DNA from: Oscillospiraceae bacterium
GTDB taxonomy: Bacteria > Bacillota > Clostridia > Oscillospirales > Ruminococcaceae
Direction of reading: 5' to 3'
DNA: 53,778 nucleotides
Assembly (NCBI GenBank): GCA_017545185.1
Contig: JAFWQJ010000066.1
Span: 1 to 53,778, forward strand
The translations under genes were made by a program, and so were the position numbers. Positions within the stretch are counted from its first letter, which is position 1. Each line of letters starts with the position of its first letter. A model generated the notes under the pieces. It did no database searches, was not told the origin of the DNA, and saw only the letters and a program-made list of their open reading frames with translations. Shown in pieces: positions 6,782-14,031 of this stretch.

Positions 6782-9167
6782 ATAAGCAGAGTACTTCGTG
6801 TTCGCCGCCTTCCAGCGTGATGCCGTGATCTGCATGGTAAAAACGCTTTTCAAGCACCTGAACGGTGCAGCTCTGCAGATTCCCGCAGCACAGCGTATAG
6901 ATCGCGGATTCCTGTTCAAGCTTCTGCTTCGTTCCTTCGTAGATGCTGACGGCATATTTCTGCGCCTGCCGCAGCAGTCTGACGGTTTCTTTCGGGTTCT
7001 GCTCGCTGCCGAGCGCGGCAATGATCGCTTCCGCCTCCTCGTTGTACGGAACGATCACATTGGTCGTGCTGGAGTCAATCACCTTAAATTCACTGCCCGC
7101 CTTTTTGAAGGCCTGTCCGCAGAATGTCAGAGCCTTATTTCTTGTCATTCTGACGCGGATCTGATTCAGCGACAGCAGATTCAGAATGTCCTGATCTGCG
7201 GTTTCCTTCAGGGGATACCGCAGCAGATTTCTCGTTTTGCCGTGAACATTCCGCTTCTGCGCATTCTGATACAGCTTCCGGAAATAGTCCGACATCAGCG
7301 GCACGCTGAGAAAATCGGTATCATCCGGCATAGCAAGAAGCTGCTCAGAAATCTTCTGCGCCTCCCCGATCTCCGCAAGGCTGCCGAGCTTTTCTTCAGA
7401 CAGATGCAGAATATACACCGGGCATTCCCTGTGATATTCGCCGTTCCGGTTGCAGCGGCCTGCCGCCTGTGCCGCATTGTCCATGCCTGCCAGCGAGCGC
7501 ACCACGCAGCCGAAGGAAATATCCACGCCTGCCTCGATCAGTTGTGTTGTGACGCAGATTACAGATTCATGGGCGGAAAGCATCTGTTTCATTTCGCGGA
7601 TTCTTTCGCGCCGGTGCTGCGGGCACATATTGGTGCTCAGGTGAAAGACCGATGCGCGTTCCGTTTCCCGCAGCCGCTGATACAGCTCTTTGGCAGCGGA
7701 TTTCGTATTGACCACCAGAAGCAGACTGCCGTTTTCCGCAAACTGCTCCCGGCAGAAATCAGCGGCTTCATCATAGGAATACCCGCCCTTTTTCTGCTGA
7801 CAGATCAGCTTGGTGCGGCGGAATGCTTCAAAGTCCGCTGCGGTATCGCCTGTCATGCTGCTGTTTTCATCCAGCAGCAGCGGGAATGTATCCAGCAGAT
7901 CAAACGGCGGCTGTGTTGCCGAGCAAAGCACGACGGTGCTGCCGCAGATCTGCGAAAGGAAATTTATTGCCAGGTTGAACAGGTATACGCATTTCAGCGG
8001 TATGGACTGTACCTCGTCAATGATAATCACTGCGCGGGAGAGCCGATGCATACGCCGGACGGCACCGGTCTGACTCGAAAACAGCGCATTGAGAAACTGC
8101 ACCATGGTTGTTGCAATGACCGGCGAATCCCATTTTTCTGTCCGCAGCTCATAGTCCTGCAGGCGGTCATCCGCTTCGGAAACCTCTGCGAGCATATTGG
8201 AGTGATGCTCCAGAAATGCCGCATCGCCTGCAATTCCCCGGATGACGTCGCTGTTCTGCTCCAGGATCGACATGAACGGCGCAATATAGAAGATCTTTTC
8301 GACAGGGTGCTGCGCTGCATATTCGATCGCAAAGCGCAGCGAGGAAAGCGTTTTGCCGCCGCCTGTCGGAACAATCAGCTTGCAGATATGCACATCATGT
8401 GCGGCAAAGGCAGCACAGCGGTCGGAAATGCTTTTGCGCTGCAGAGAGATCGGGTCTGTTTTGTCCGCGAAGGAATCCAGTTTCTGCTGCATCCGTTCCT
8501 GCATTTCCTGCCAGAGCTGCAATGTATCAAATTCCGCTTCTGTCGCTGTGCCGGCCATAAAATCAGCGGTGTCTGTCCGGTCGGCATCGATCAGGACAGA
8601 CTGCAGCAGGCGTTCCAGCATCCCGAGATAAAACGCAAATGTTTCGGCATCGGGAGAGAGCGCTTTCAGCCTTGCGCGGATCTCCGTGAGTTCGGCAGAA
8701 GCATCCGGAAGTGCAGCCTGCACATCCGGCAGCCATTCCGCATTCCGCAGATTCTGCATGATTTCCGCATAATATGTTTCTTTTTCGGTGCGTTTCCGGA
8801 ACACATCCTCGGCATCGTCATTGACCCAGTCATGCAGGCCGTGATGCGACAGGATCACCCGTCCGAGCAGTCCGGCTGTTTTCTGCATATTGATATCCTC
8901 GCTCTGTGCTGCGATCGCCTGAAGATATTTCGCACCTGCAAAGCTGTGATCGAGTTCCCCTCGGCGGAAATCTGCTGTCTGATGAATATAGGCATCGAAG
9001 TCAGCAGTCAGCTTTCCGATGTCGTGCAGAAGTGCAGAAAGCTTTGCAGTTTGGGCGAGTCCTGCTTGTTCTGCGTATTTTGCTGCGAGTTCAGCAGTTT
9101 CGAGGCAATGATCTTTTACAGTCTGTTCCCGTTTGTCAAGGGGACGGATATGTGCTGTATACTGCAT
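6780..9167 (-). CDS. cas3: Cas3 HD nuclease-helicase (type I-C)
   Basis: A 795-residue fused Cas3. The HD nuclease is N-terminal (His20, then LLHDIGK with His48-Asp49). The SF2 helicase follows: PTGGGKT near residue 265, IIIDEVQ near 383 (DExx box), SATQP, TQLIEAGVDISF and QAAGRCNRNGE (motif VI). It unwinds and degrades the DNA bound by Cascade. AAAGGAG stands 7 nt before the ATG. The gene has its own promoter and is separated from cas5 by 228 nt holding the regulatory RNA, so effector and nuclease can be controlled separately. Confidence 0.98.
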   Translation of the reverse strand: MQYTAHIRPLDKREQTVKDHCLETAELAAKYAEQAGLAQTAKLSALLHDIGKLTADFDAYIHQTADFRRGELDHSFAGAKYLQAIAAQSEDINMQKTAGLLGRVILSHHGLHDWVNDDAEDVFRKRTEKETYYAEIMQNLRNAEWLPDVQAALPDASAELTEIRARLKALSPDAETFAFYLGMLERLLQSVLIDADRTDTADFMAGTATEAEFDTLQLWQEMQERMQQKLDSFADKTDPISLQRKSISDRCAAFAAHDVHICKLIVPTGGGKTLSSLRFAIEYAAQHPVEKIFYIAPFMSILEQNSDVIRGIAGDAAFLEHHSNMLAEVSEADDRLQDYELRTEKWDSPVIATTMVQFLNALFSSQTGAVRRMHRLSRAVIIIDEVQSIPLKCVYLFNLAINFLSQICGSTVVLCSATQPPFDLLDTFPLLLDENSSMTGDTAADFEAFRRTKLICQQKKGGYSYDEAADFCREQFAENGSLLLVVNTKSAAKELYQRLRETERASVFHLSTNMCPQHRRERIREMKQMLSAHESVICVTTQLIEAGVDISFGCVVRSLAGMDNAAQAAGRCNRNGEYHRECPVYILHLSEEKLGSLAEIGEAQKISEQLLAMPDDTDFLSVPLMSDYFRKLYQNAQKRNVHGKTRNLLRYPLKETADQDILNLLSLNQIRVRMTRNKALTFCGQAFKKAGSEFKVIDSSTTNVIVPYNEEAEAIIAALGSEQNPKETVRLLRQAQKYAVSIYEGTKQKLEQESAIYTLCCGNLQSCTVQVLEKRFYHADHGITLEGGEHEVLCL

Positions 9168-9210
9168 AATTGTACTCCTTTCCTGTTTTTATTCCATACT
9201 GATGATTATA

Positions 9211-9239
9211 ATTATAACATATTACTGTGGGTTTGTCAA
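9211..9239 (-). promoter_or_regulatory. cas3 promoter
   Basis: Minus-strand TTGACA (9239-9234), 17 nt spacer, TATAAT (9216-9211): a perfect consensus about 43 nt upstream of the cas3 ATG. I found no PAM-flanked match to the pseudo-spacer here, unlike at the cas5 promoter. Confidence 0.9.
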
Positions 9240-9309
9240 TAATCCGGTGTGCAGACTTTTGCGCATCAGTATTCTGATAATACTGAATTCCAAGTTCAGG
9301 TTTTTCTTG

Positions 9310-9509
9310 AGCCCCGGCGGGCATCCGGATGAACCATCTAAAACGATCTATCCAAACGGGTTTACAACCTCGAAACAGGTGAGAACTACCATCAAGCTGT
9401 TCTTGCAATAGTAATATTTGCCAATGAAGCAGATATTGCTTTACAGCATGCAAACTTTGGTGACTTACAAGCAGCAATGCGTTCTAGCAATCCTTTCATA
9501 CTGAAATAA
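9310..9509 (+). pseudogene. Frameshifted C-terminal gene remnant, family unknown
   Basis: A reading frame with protein-like composition ends at 9509 (RVYNLETGENYHQAVLAIVI, then FANEADIALQHANFG and ending NPFILK). Upstream the frame is blocked at 9339, but an adjacent frame reads SPGGHPDEPSK, and the two would join across the near-duplicated bases around 9336-9360. There is no start codon or ribosome binding site. I read it as a decayed gene at the left edge of the island. The rest of 9240-9554 holds nothing else that I can support. Confidence 0.3.
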
Positions 9510-9554
9510 AAGCATATTATAACATGGCCCCAACTTCTCTGGTACTAATCCGCA

Positions 9555-10073
9555 TCAACAATCGTTTGAAGTTTCCGCCACTGAATACCCGTTAGATGTT
9601 TTGAGTTCAAATTCAAACCGAACCTTTTGATTAGTAAGCTTTGAAATATACTTGCTGTATGCGTTCATTTCACCAATATCTCCATGGAACATCTTTCCGT
9701 TCACATAGCTGACGGAGTTTATGATAAGATGGACATGGAAACGTGATACGCCACGTTTTTTTTCGTGAACAGCCCAGATCACTTGATACTTATTTTTGAA
9801 ATAGCGTGCGAATTTATCTGCATATTCGCACGCTTTTTCTGCTGCTTGGGCACATTGATCCAGTGAAATCATGATATGAATCAGAGGATTGCTGCTCACC
9901 TTTCCGTAGCACACCTTTATGAACACCATTTGTGAGTTGGCAAGATTCGTATCAAACGGATTTACCCCATATCCGCCAATTCCACGCAGTTCCCCCTTAA
10001 AAACATATTGATGCAGCTGCTTTAAGTATGCCAAATTCCCATAAGTGTTTCGTATCAATTTGACATAAACCAT
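9555..10073 (-). CDS. Compact MobA/VirD2-like relaxase
   Basis: A 172-residue relaxase core. NPLIHIMISL is the first strand motif and RFHVHLIINSV near residue 115 is the HxH metal motif of the relaxase fold; the protein ends soon after (ETSNDC). An N-terminal Tyr (VYVKLIRNTYGN) could be the nicking residue. Family members are usually over 350 residues, so this is either a minimal relaxase or one missing its C-terminus. It overlaps the MobC-like gene by 19 nt. It would nick an oriT so that the island can be mobilised by a helper. Confidence 0.75.
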   Translation of the reverse strand: MVYVKLIRNTYGNLAYLKQLHQYVFKGELRGIGGYGVNPFDTNLANSQMVFIKVCYGKVSSNPLIHIMISLDQCAQAAEKACEYADKFARYFKNKYQVIWAVHEKKRGVSRFHVHLIINSVSYVNGKMFHGDIGEMNAYSKYISKLTNQKVRFEFELKTSNGYSVAETSNDC

Positions 10074-10336
10074 ATCTCTGCCTCCTCTTCCTGTATTTCT
10101 TTCAATAATTCGGGCTGATGCTTGCGTGCAAGCTCCCTGGCTAGGTTCAATATATTTTGCGTATGCACCGCGATAACCGGATCAAATCCGGAATTTGCAT
10201 TCATTGCTGAGAACACCATGAACGATCCCATCGACATGTGATGCATATCCGCTTTTCTCTGAATCTCTTCACGCTGTCTCTCTGATAATCTGACTGATGT
10301 CACAATGCAACGCATTTCATCTTGACTTTTCATCAT
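10055..10336 (-). CDS. MobC-like mobilization accessory protein
   Basis: A 93-residue protein with a ribbon-helix-helix-like N-terminus (TSVRLSERQREEIQRKADM) typical of MobC relaxosome factors. Two adjacent ATGs (10336, 10333) follow GAGGAGG at 4 and 7 nt; the ORF can be extended upstream but only past this Shine-Dalgarno. It directly precedes and overlaps the relaxase, the standard mobC-mobA order. Confidence 0.75.
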   Translation of the reverse strand: MMKSQDEMRCIVTSVRLSERQREEIQRKADMHHMSMGSFMVFSAMNANSGFDPVIAVHTQNILNLARELARKHQPELLKEIQEEEAEIWFMSN

Positions 10337-10385
10337 ACTTACCTCCTCTTTTTCGCCTATGCTACCATTGTTTATATAATAGCAG

Positions 10386-10421
10386 GCGCTCACTTCGTTC
10401 GCTCATTAACACATAGTGTTA
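10386..10421. other. Candidate oriT region
   Basis: This lies upstream of the mob genes, where oriT is usually found. It has the perfect inverted repeat TAACAC-ATA-GTGTTA (10407-10421) next to GCGCTCACTTCGTTCGC (10386-10402). The location fits; the nic site cannot be identified by eye. The remaining sequence to 10620 is AT-rich and shows no gene. Confidence 0.25.
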
Positions 10422-10620
10422 CATTTTTAACTTCTCGGACGAATTTTATTCTTGATTCGTCATATGCACTATTTTGTTGTTGGGCTTCTTTCGCTTTCCA
10501 TAGAAAAAACACTCCTTTTGACAGATAATAACTCTCGAATGAGATTATATATGTACTACATTTTGTCGTCTTCTTAATGAAGGCGATTTTTTTGTTTTTT
10601 CATATATATATTATTAAACA

Positions 10621-10651
10621 GAAGCAGGAACGCTGCATATGTTTCTGCTTC
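10621..10651 (+). other. Hairpin in the leader of the DUF960 gene
   Basis: GAAGCAGGAA (10621-10630) and TTTCTGCTTC (10642-10651) pair with one mismatch around an 11-nt loop, ending 12 nt before the AAAGGAGG of the next gene. It could modulate its expression or terminate an upstream transcript; no T run follows. Confidence 0.4.
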
Positions 10652-10679
10652 AAATCTAATCGAAAGGAGGACTTTTTTC

Positions 10680-10964
10680 GTGTTCAAATCCCAGCGCTAC
10701 GTGACTCGTGGTGTCAATGATAGCATATCTCAGCTGATTCAGACTTTTATCTGGAACTGTATTGACCGTTTGCCGGAAAACTGTGACTACCTTCAAGTGT
10801 TCCGGTTGGAACCCTTCGGCAGAATGCAGCAGATCCGGCACACATCCGAGCAGCCGGAGCATCAGATGCTCTATATGCTGCCGACGGATGAACTCGTCTG
10901 TGCCAGGGTTTATGTTATCGACAGCGACGATTACTCAACGATGTTACTCGCAGAAGAATACTGA
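10680..10964 (+). CDS. DUF960 family protein
   Basis: A 94-residue protein starting at GTG 10680 after GAAAGGAGG. The N-terminus RYVTRGVNDSISQLIQTFIW, the middle DYLQVFRLEP and the C-terminus VYVIDSDDYSTMLLAEEY match the DUF960 pattern, common in Firmicutes and their mobile elements. Function unknown. The ORF ends directly in a GC-rich hairpin. It is the first gene of a plus-strand run through the amidoligase cassette. Confidence 0.75.
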   Translation: MFKSQRYVTRGVNDSISQLIQTFIWNCIDRLPENCDYLQVFRLEPFGRMQQIRHTSEQPEHQMLYMLPTDELVCARVYVIDSDDYSTMLLAEEY

Positions 10965-10984
10965 GACCCGCCGTAAGGCGGGTC
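10965..10984 (+). other. GC-rich hairpin between DUF960 and amidoligase genes
   Basis: GACCCGCC (10965-10972), loop GTAA, GGCGGGTC (10977-10984). The following bases are AAACTGTTTT, a poor T tract, so it may be a weak terminator or processing site that lowers downstream expression. Confidence 0.6.
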
Positions 10985-11008
10985 AAACTGTTTTATGGAG
11001 GATAAAAA

Positions 11009-12100
11009 ATGGAAGAACAAAGAATCTGCTCGATGTGCGGCTGCGTACTGGACGATGACGAGCACACCGAAATCGACGATGAGCTGATATGTGACAGCTG
11101 TGCAGAAGAGCACACTGTACCGTGTGACCATTGCGGAGAAACGATCTGGCGCAATGATGCGATTACGGATGAACACACGGCACTTTGCCCTTGCTGCTTT
11201 GACGAGCATTATCGCAGGTGTGAGGATTGCGGCAGAATCCTGCACGATGATGATATCCTGTGGAGCGGCGATTACCCATATTGCTCAAGCTGCTACGATC
11301 GCATCGAAACTGAGATCGAGGACTATTCATACAAACCCGAGCCGATCTTTTACGGAGACGGGGACCGCTATTTCGGCATCGAGCTGGAAATCGACGGCGC
11401 GGGAAAGTATGATGAAAGTGCTGCCCGCATTAAGAAGCAGACCAATATCCGGTGTGAACATATTTACTGTAAATCGGACGGCAGTCTTGATGATGGGTTC
11501 GAGATTGTGACGCATCCTGCCACACTGGATTACCACATGAGCTGTATGTACTGGGAGGATGTATTGCAGGAGGCGGTTCGCATGGGATACCGCTCCCACA
11601 TGACAAATACCTGCGGCTTGCACATCCATGTCAACCGCGATGCATTCGGAGATACTCCCGAGGAGCAGGAGAAGGTGATTGAGCACATCCTGTTTTTCAC
11701 GGAATTACATTGGAATGAGCTTTTCACATTCTCGCGCAGAAGCCCGCACAGTATGAACCGCTGGGCAGCGCGGTATGGCATCGAAAAGACCGGCAAGGAG
11801 ATTTTGAACAAAGCAAAGAAAGGCAATGTGGGGCGCTATGCCGCGGTCAACCTCTGCAATTACAGCACAATCGAGTTCAGACTGTTTCGCGGTACTCTCA
11901 AACTGAACACCTTATTTGCGACGTTACAGCTTGTAAACCGCATCTGTGACACAGCACTTTATATGTCTGAGGAGGAGATTGCTCGGCAGTCATGGCGGGA
12001 TTTCGTCATGACGGTCACTGAGCTAGAGCTGCTCCAATACTTGAAAGAGCGTCGGCTCTATGTTAATGAAAAATGTGAAACGGAGGACGAGGACTTATGA
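11009..12100 (+). CDS. Putative amidoligase with N-terminal zinc-ribbon repeats
   Basis: A 363-residue protein. Residues 5-105 hold repeated CxxC pairs (CSMCG, CDSC, CDHCG, CPCC, CEDCG, CSSC), three or four zinc-binding ribbons. From about residue 120 it matches the amidoligase (COOH-NH2 ligase) fold: YFGIELEIDG, then FEIVTHPATL, CGLHIHVNRD near 202 and EFRLFRGT near 289. Such enzymes join a carboxylate to an amine using ATP and are usually encoded with a glutamine amidotransferase, as here. A TGGAGG precedes the ATG; the stop overlaps the next start (ATGA). The substrate is unknown; the zinc ribbons may bind a protein or nucleic acid. Confidence 0.8.
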   Translation: MEEQRICSMCGCVLDDDEHTEIDDELICDSCAEEHTVPCDHCGETIWRNDAITDEHTALCPCCFDEHYRRCEDCGRILHDDDILWSGDYPYCSSCYDRIETEIEDYSYKPEPIFYGDGDRYFGIELEIDGAGKYDESAARIKKQTNIRCEHIYCKSDGSLDDGFEIVTHPATLDYHMSCMYWEDVLQEAVRMGYRSHMTNTCGLHIHVNRDAFGDTPEEQEKVIEHILFFTELHWNELFTFSRRSPHSMNRWAARYGIEKTGKEILNKAKKGNVGRYAAVNLCNYSTIEFRLFRGTLKLNTLFATLQLVNRICDTALYMSEEEIARQSWRDFVMTVTELELLQYLKERRLYVNEKCETEDEDL

Positions 12101-12249
12101 ACGATCTTTTCGATCCGCGACCGGAAGAGCTCTCGGTCAGCGAGAACCTCAATGACTTGGTCAAAGCGATTGCTGCGGTTGCAATGCTTATCAGTGCGAT
12201 TGCGTCGATTATCGGACGGTATGAATCTAATAACGAAAGGAATGAGTAA
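12097..12249 (+). CDS. 50-residue single-pass membrane protein in the amidoligase cassette
   Basis: The ATG at 12097 overlaps the amidoligase stop, and the TAA at 12247-12249 ends 2 nt before the amidotransferase ATG. The product has a soluble acidic N-terminus (MNDLFDPRPEELSVSENL), one hydrophobic helix (IAAVAMLISAIASIIG) and a short polar tail. The tight spacing and the GAGGACGAGG ribosome site show it belongs to the operon. It may anchor the enzyme pair at the membrane or be a small effector; I know no family for it. Confidence 0.7.
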   Translation: MNDLFDPRPEELSVSENLNDLVKAIAAVAMLISAIASIIGRYESNNERNE

Positions 12250-12251
12250 TA

Positions 12252-13220
12252 ATGTGTGCTCTTTTTGGATTTCTCGACTATGGAAAGCGCGTCCCTTGGC
12301 GCGTTCTGCAAAAGCTGGTGCAGGCACTTGCCAATGCATCCGAGATGCGCGGTCATCATGCTGCCGGAATCGCATATAACCGGGATGACGCCCTGACGAT
12401 TTTCAAGCGTCCGAAGCCCGCGCACAAGCTGCATTTCCGTATACAGGAGAACACGACAGTTGTGATGGGACATACCCGTCTGACCACACAGGGCGATCAG
12501 AAGCATAATTTCAATAATCATCCTTTCCGCGGAAAAGCCGGAACGGAGTTTGCGTTGGCGCATAACGGCGTACTCTATAATGATGAGCTGCTCCGTTTTC
12601 AGCTGCAACTGCCTGACACCCAGATCGAGACCGATTCCTATATCGCAGTGCAGCTGCTCGAATCGCAGCATGAGCTGACCTTTGACTCCATGCGATATGC
12701 TGCGGAAAAGGTAAAAGGTTCCTTTACCTTTACGCTTCTGGATCGGCAGGACAATCTCTATTTCGTGAAAGGTGAAAGCCCGCTGTACCTTATTCACTTC
12801 CCGTCGCTCGGACTATACATCTATACCTCAACAAAGGAAATCCTGACTGCGGCGTTTAAGCAGATTCCGGTACGATTTCCGAAGTACGAGGGCATTGATG
12901 TGAAAGAGGGCGAGCTGCTCCGCATTGCACCGAACGGAAAGATCACCCGCAGCAGCTATACCGTGCAGGACGATTATTCTATATATAGTAACCGATGGTA
13001 CGGACTCGGCAGCAGCTTCTATAACTGGGAAAAAGCAGTTCCCACCAGCTGCTCCGACGATTCGGATTATCTTATCCTGATCGAGTTGGCGGGGTACTAT
13101 GGTGTGGATCCGGAAGACATTCGCTATATGCGCGAGATGGGCTACAGTTACGATGAGATCGAAGGATTCCTCTGTGATCCGGAAAGCTACGGCGCGGAAC
13201 TCGCATTTGCGGAATTATAA
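12252..13220 (+). CDS. Class II glutamine amidotransferase-like protein
   Basis: A 322-residue N-terminal-nucleophile amidohydrolase. Cys2 follows the initiator Met (MCALFGFLDYG), and the conserved series RGHHAAGIAYN, GHTRLTTQGD, NNHPF, LAHNGVLYND and ETDSY is complete, so glutamine hydrolysis should be intact. The C-terminal 100 residues are acidic and unassigned. AACGAAAGG precedes the ATG. With the amidoligase it would supply ammonia or modify a gamma-glutamyl amide; this pairing recurs in mobile elements. Substrate unknown. Confidence 0.88.
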   Translation: MCALFGFLDYGKRVPWRVLQKLVQALANASEMRGHHAAGIAYNRDDALTIFKRPKPAHKLHFRIQENTTVVMGHTRLTTQGDQKHNFNNHPFRGKAGTEFALAHNGVLYNDELLRFQLQLPDTQIETDSYIAVQLLESQHELTFDSMRYAAEKVKGSFTFTLLDRQDNLYFVKGESPLYLIHFPSLGLYIYTSTKEILTAAFKQIPVRFPKYEGIDVKEGELLRIAPNGKITRSSYTVQDDYSIYSNRWYGLGSSFYNWEKAVPTSCSDDSDYLILIELAGYYGVDPEDIRYMREMGYSYDEIEGFLCDPESYGAELAFAEL

Positions 13221-13227
13221 TATGAAA

Positions 13228-13255
13228 GCCCTGCCGGTACTGAAATCGGCAGGGC
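13228..13255 (+). terminator. Hairpin after the amidotransferase gene
   Basis: GCCCTGCCG (13228-13236) and CGGCAGGGC (13247-13255), a 9-bp GC-rich stem starting 8 nt after the stop. No strong T run follows, so termination may be partial. Confidence 0.55.
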
Positions 13256-13276
13256 GATCATGTGCCATAAAGTATA

Positions 13277-13339
13277 CTTTTCGTGACACCCGAAAAGCAG
13301 CAAAAACAGCGTGCCAAAAGGTCCGGTTTTGACTTTTGG
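13277..13339. other. Candidate recombination (res) site of the small serine recombinase
   Basis: Two 7-bp inverted repeats with related arms lie just upstream of the recombinase: CTTTTCG/CGAAAAG (13277-13283, 13291-13297, spacer 7) and CCAAAAG/CTTTTGG (13314-13320, 13333-13339, spacer 12). Small serine recombinases commonly bind such paired half-sites next to their own gene. Assignment by position and symmetry only. Confidence 0.35.
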
Positions 13340-13386
13340 GGCGTCTCGAAAGTCACACCCACATTTTGAAACGGAAAGGATCATAT

Positions 13387-13989
13387 ATGGAACAAAGAAC
13401 ATACGGATATGCCCGCGTGTCTACACGTGAGCAAAATGAAGACCGGCAGATTGAGGCGCTGACTCGGTTCGGTGTACCGGAAGCAAATATCATCATTGAC
13501 AAAGCATCGGGCAAGGATACCGAGCGTGAGGGATATCAGTATCTCAAGCGGCAGATACTTCGCCGAGGCGATACGCTCGTCATCAAGGAGCTGGATCTCC
13601 TGAGCCGCAGTAAGGGAGATGTCAAGCGGGAACTTGAATCCTTTAAGGAGATGGGCGTTCGCGTGAAGATTCTTGACATTCCGACGACGCTCACAGACTT
13701 CCCACCGGAGCAGCTGTGGGTGCAAGACATGATCAATAGCATCCTCATCGAGGTGCTCGGCAGCATCGCTGAAGTTGAACGGCTCAAAATTCGCACCCGA
13801 CAACGTGAGGGCATTGAGGCTGCCAAAAAGAAGAATGTGCGGTTCGGTCGTCCGCCAGCACCTTTACCCGATAACTGGCGCGAGGTCATGGCGGCAGTCA
13901 AGCGCGGCGAGTTGCGCCCGGTCGATGCGATGCAGGTTCTGAGATTGTCAAGGTCGAGTTTCTACCGGCTATACCGTAATATATTATAA
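13387..13989 (+). CDS. Small serine recombinase (resolvase/invertase family)
   Basis: A 200-residue resolvase. The N-terminal catalytic domain has YGYARVSTREQNEDRQIEAL with the nucleophilic Ser, followed by ELDLLSRSKGD. The canonical motif is DRLSRS; here the Arg before Leu is replaced by Leu, which occurs in some relatives. The C-terminus is a helix-turn-helix (VDAMQVLRLSRSSFYRLYRN). I start at ATG 13387, preceded by AAAGGA; the longer ORF upstream covers the candidate res site. It could resolve cointegrates or invert a segment of the island. Confidence 0.9.
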   Translation: MEQRTYGYARVSTREQNEDRQIEALTRFGVPEANIIIDKASGKDTEREGYQYLKRQILRRGDTLVIKELDLLSRSKGDVKRELESFKEMGVRVKILDIPTTLTDFPPEQLWVQDMINSILIEVLGSIAEVERLKIRTRQREGIEAAKKKNVRFGRPPAPLPDNWREVMAAVKRGELRPVDAMQVLRLSRSSFYRLYRNIL

Positions 13990-13996
13990 ATAGTAT

Positions 13997-14019
13997 GCCT
14001 GCCCCGTTATGGGGCAGGC
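13997..14019. terminator. Bidirectional hairpin between convergent genes
   Basis: GCCTGCCCC (13997-14005), loop GTTAT, GGGGCAGGC (14011-14019). It sits between the convergent recombinase and the coiled-coil gene; neither side has a long T run. Confidence 0.6.
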
Positions 14020-14031
14020 AATGGATACACA

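Noticed and set aside
9190-9225. Second pseudo-spacer target at the cas3 promoter (TTC followed by CATACTGATG)
   Set aside because: Seed positions 1, 3, 4 and 5 mismatch; not credible.
6798-9242. 814-codon open frame antisense to cas3
   Set aside because: Mirror of a GC-rich coding strand; cas3 on the other strand has every motif.
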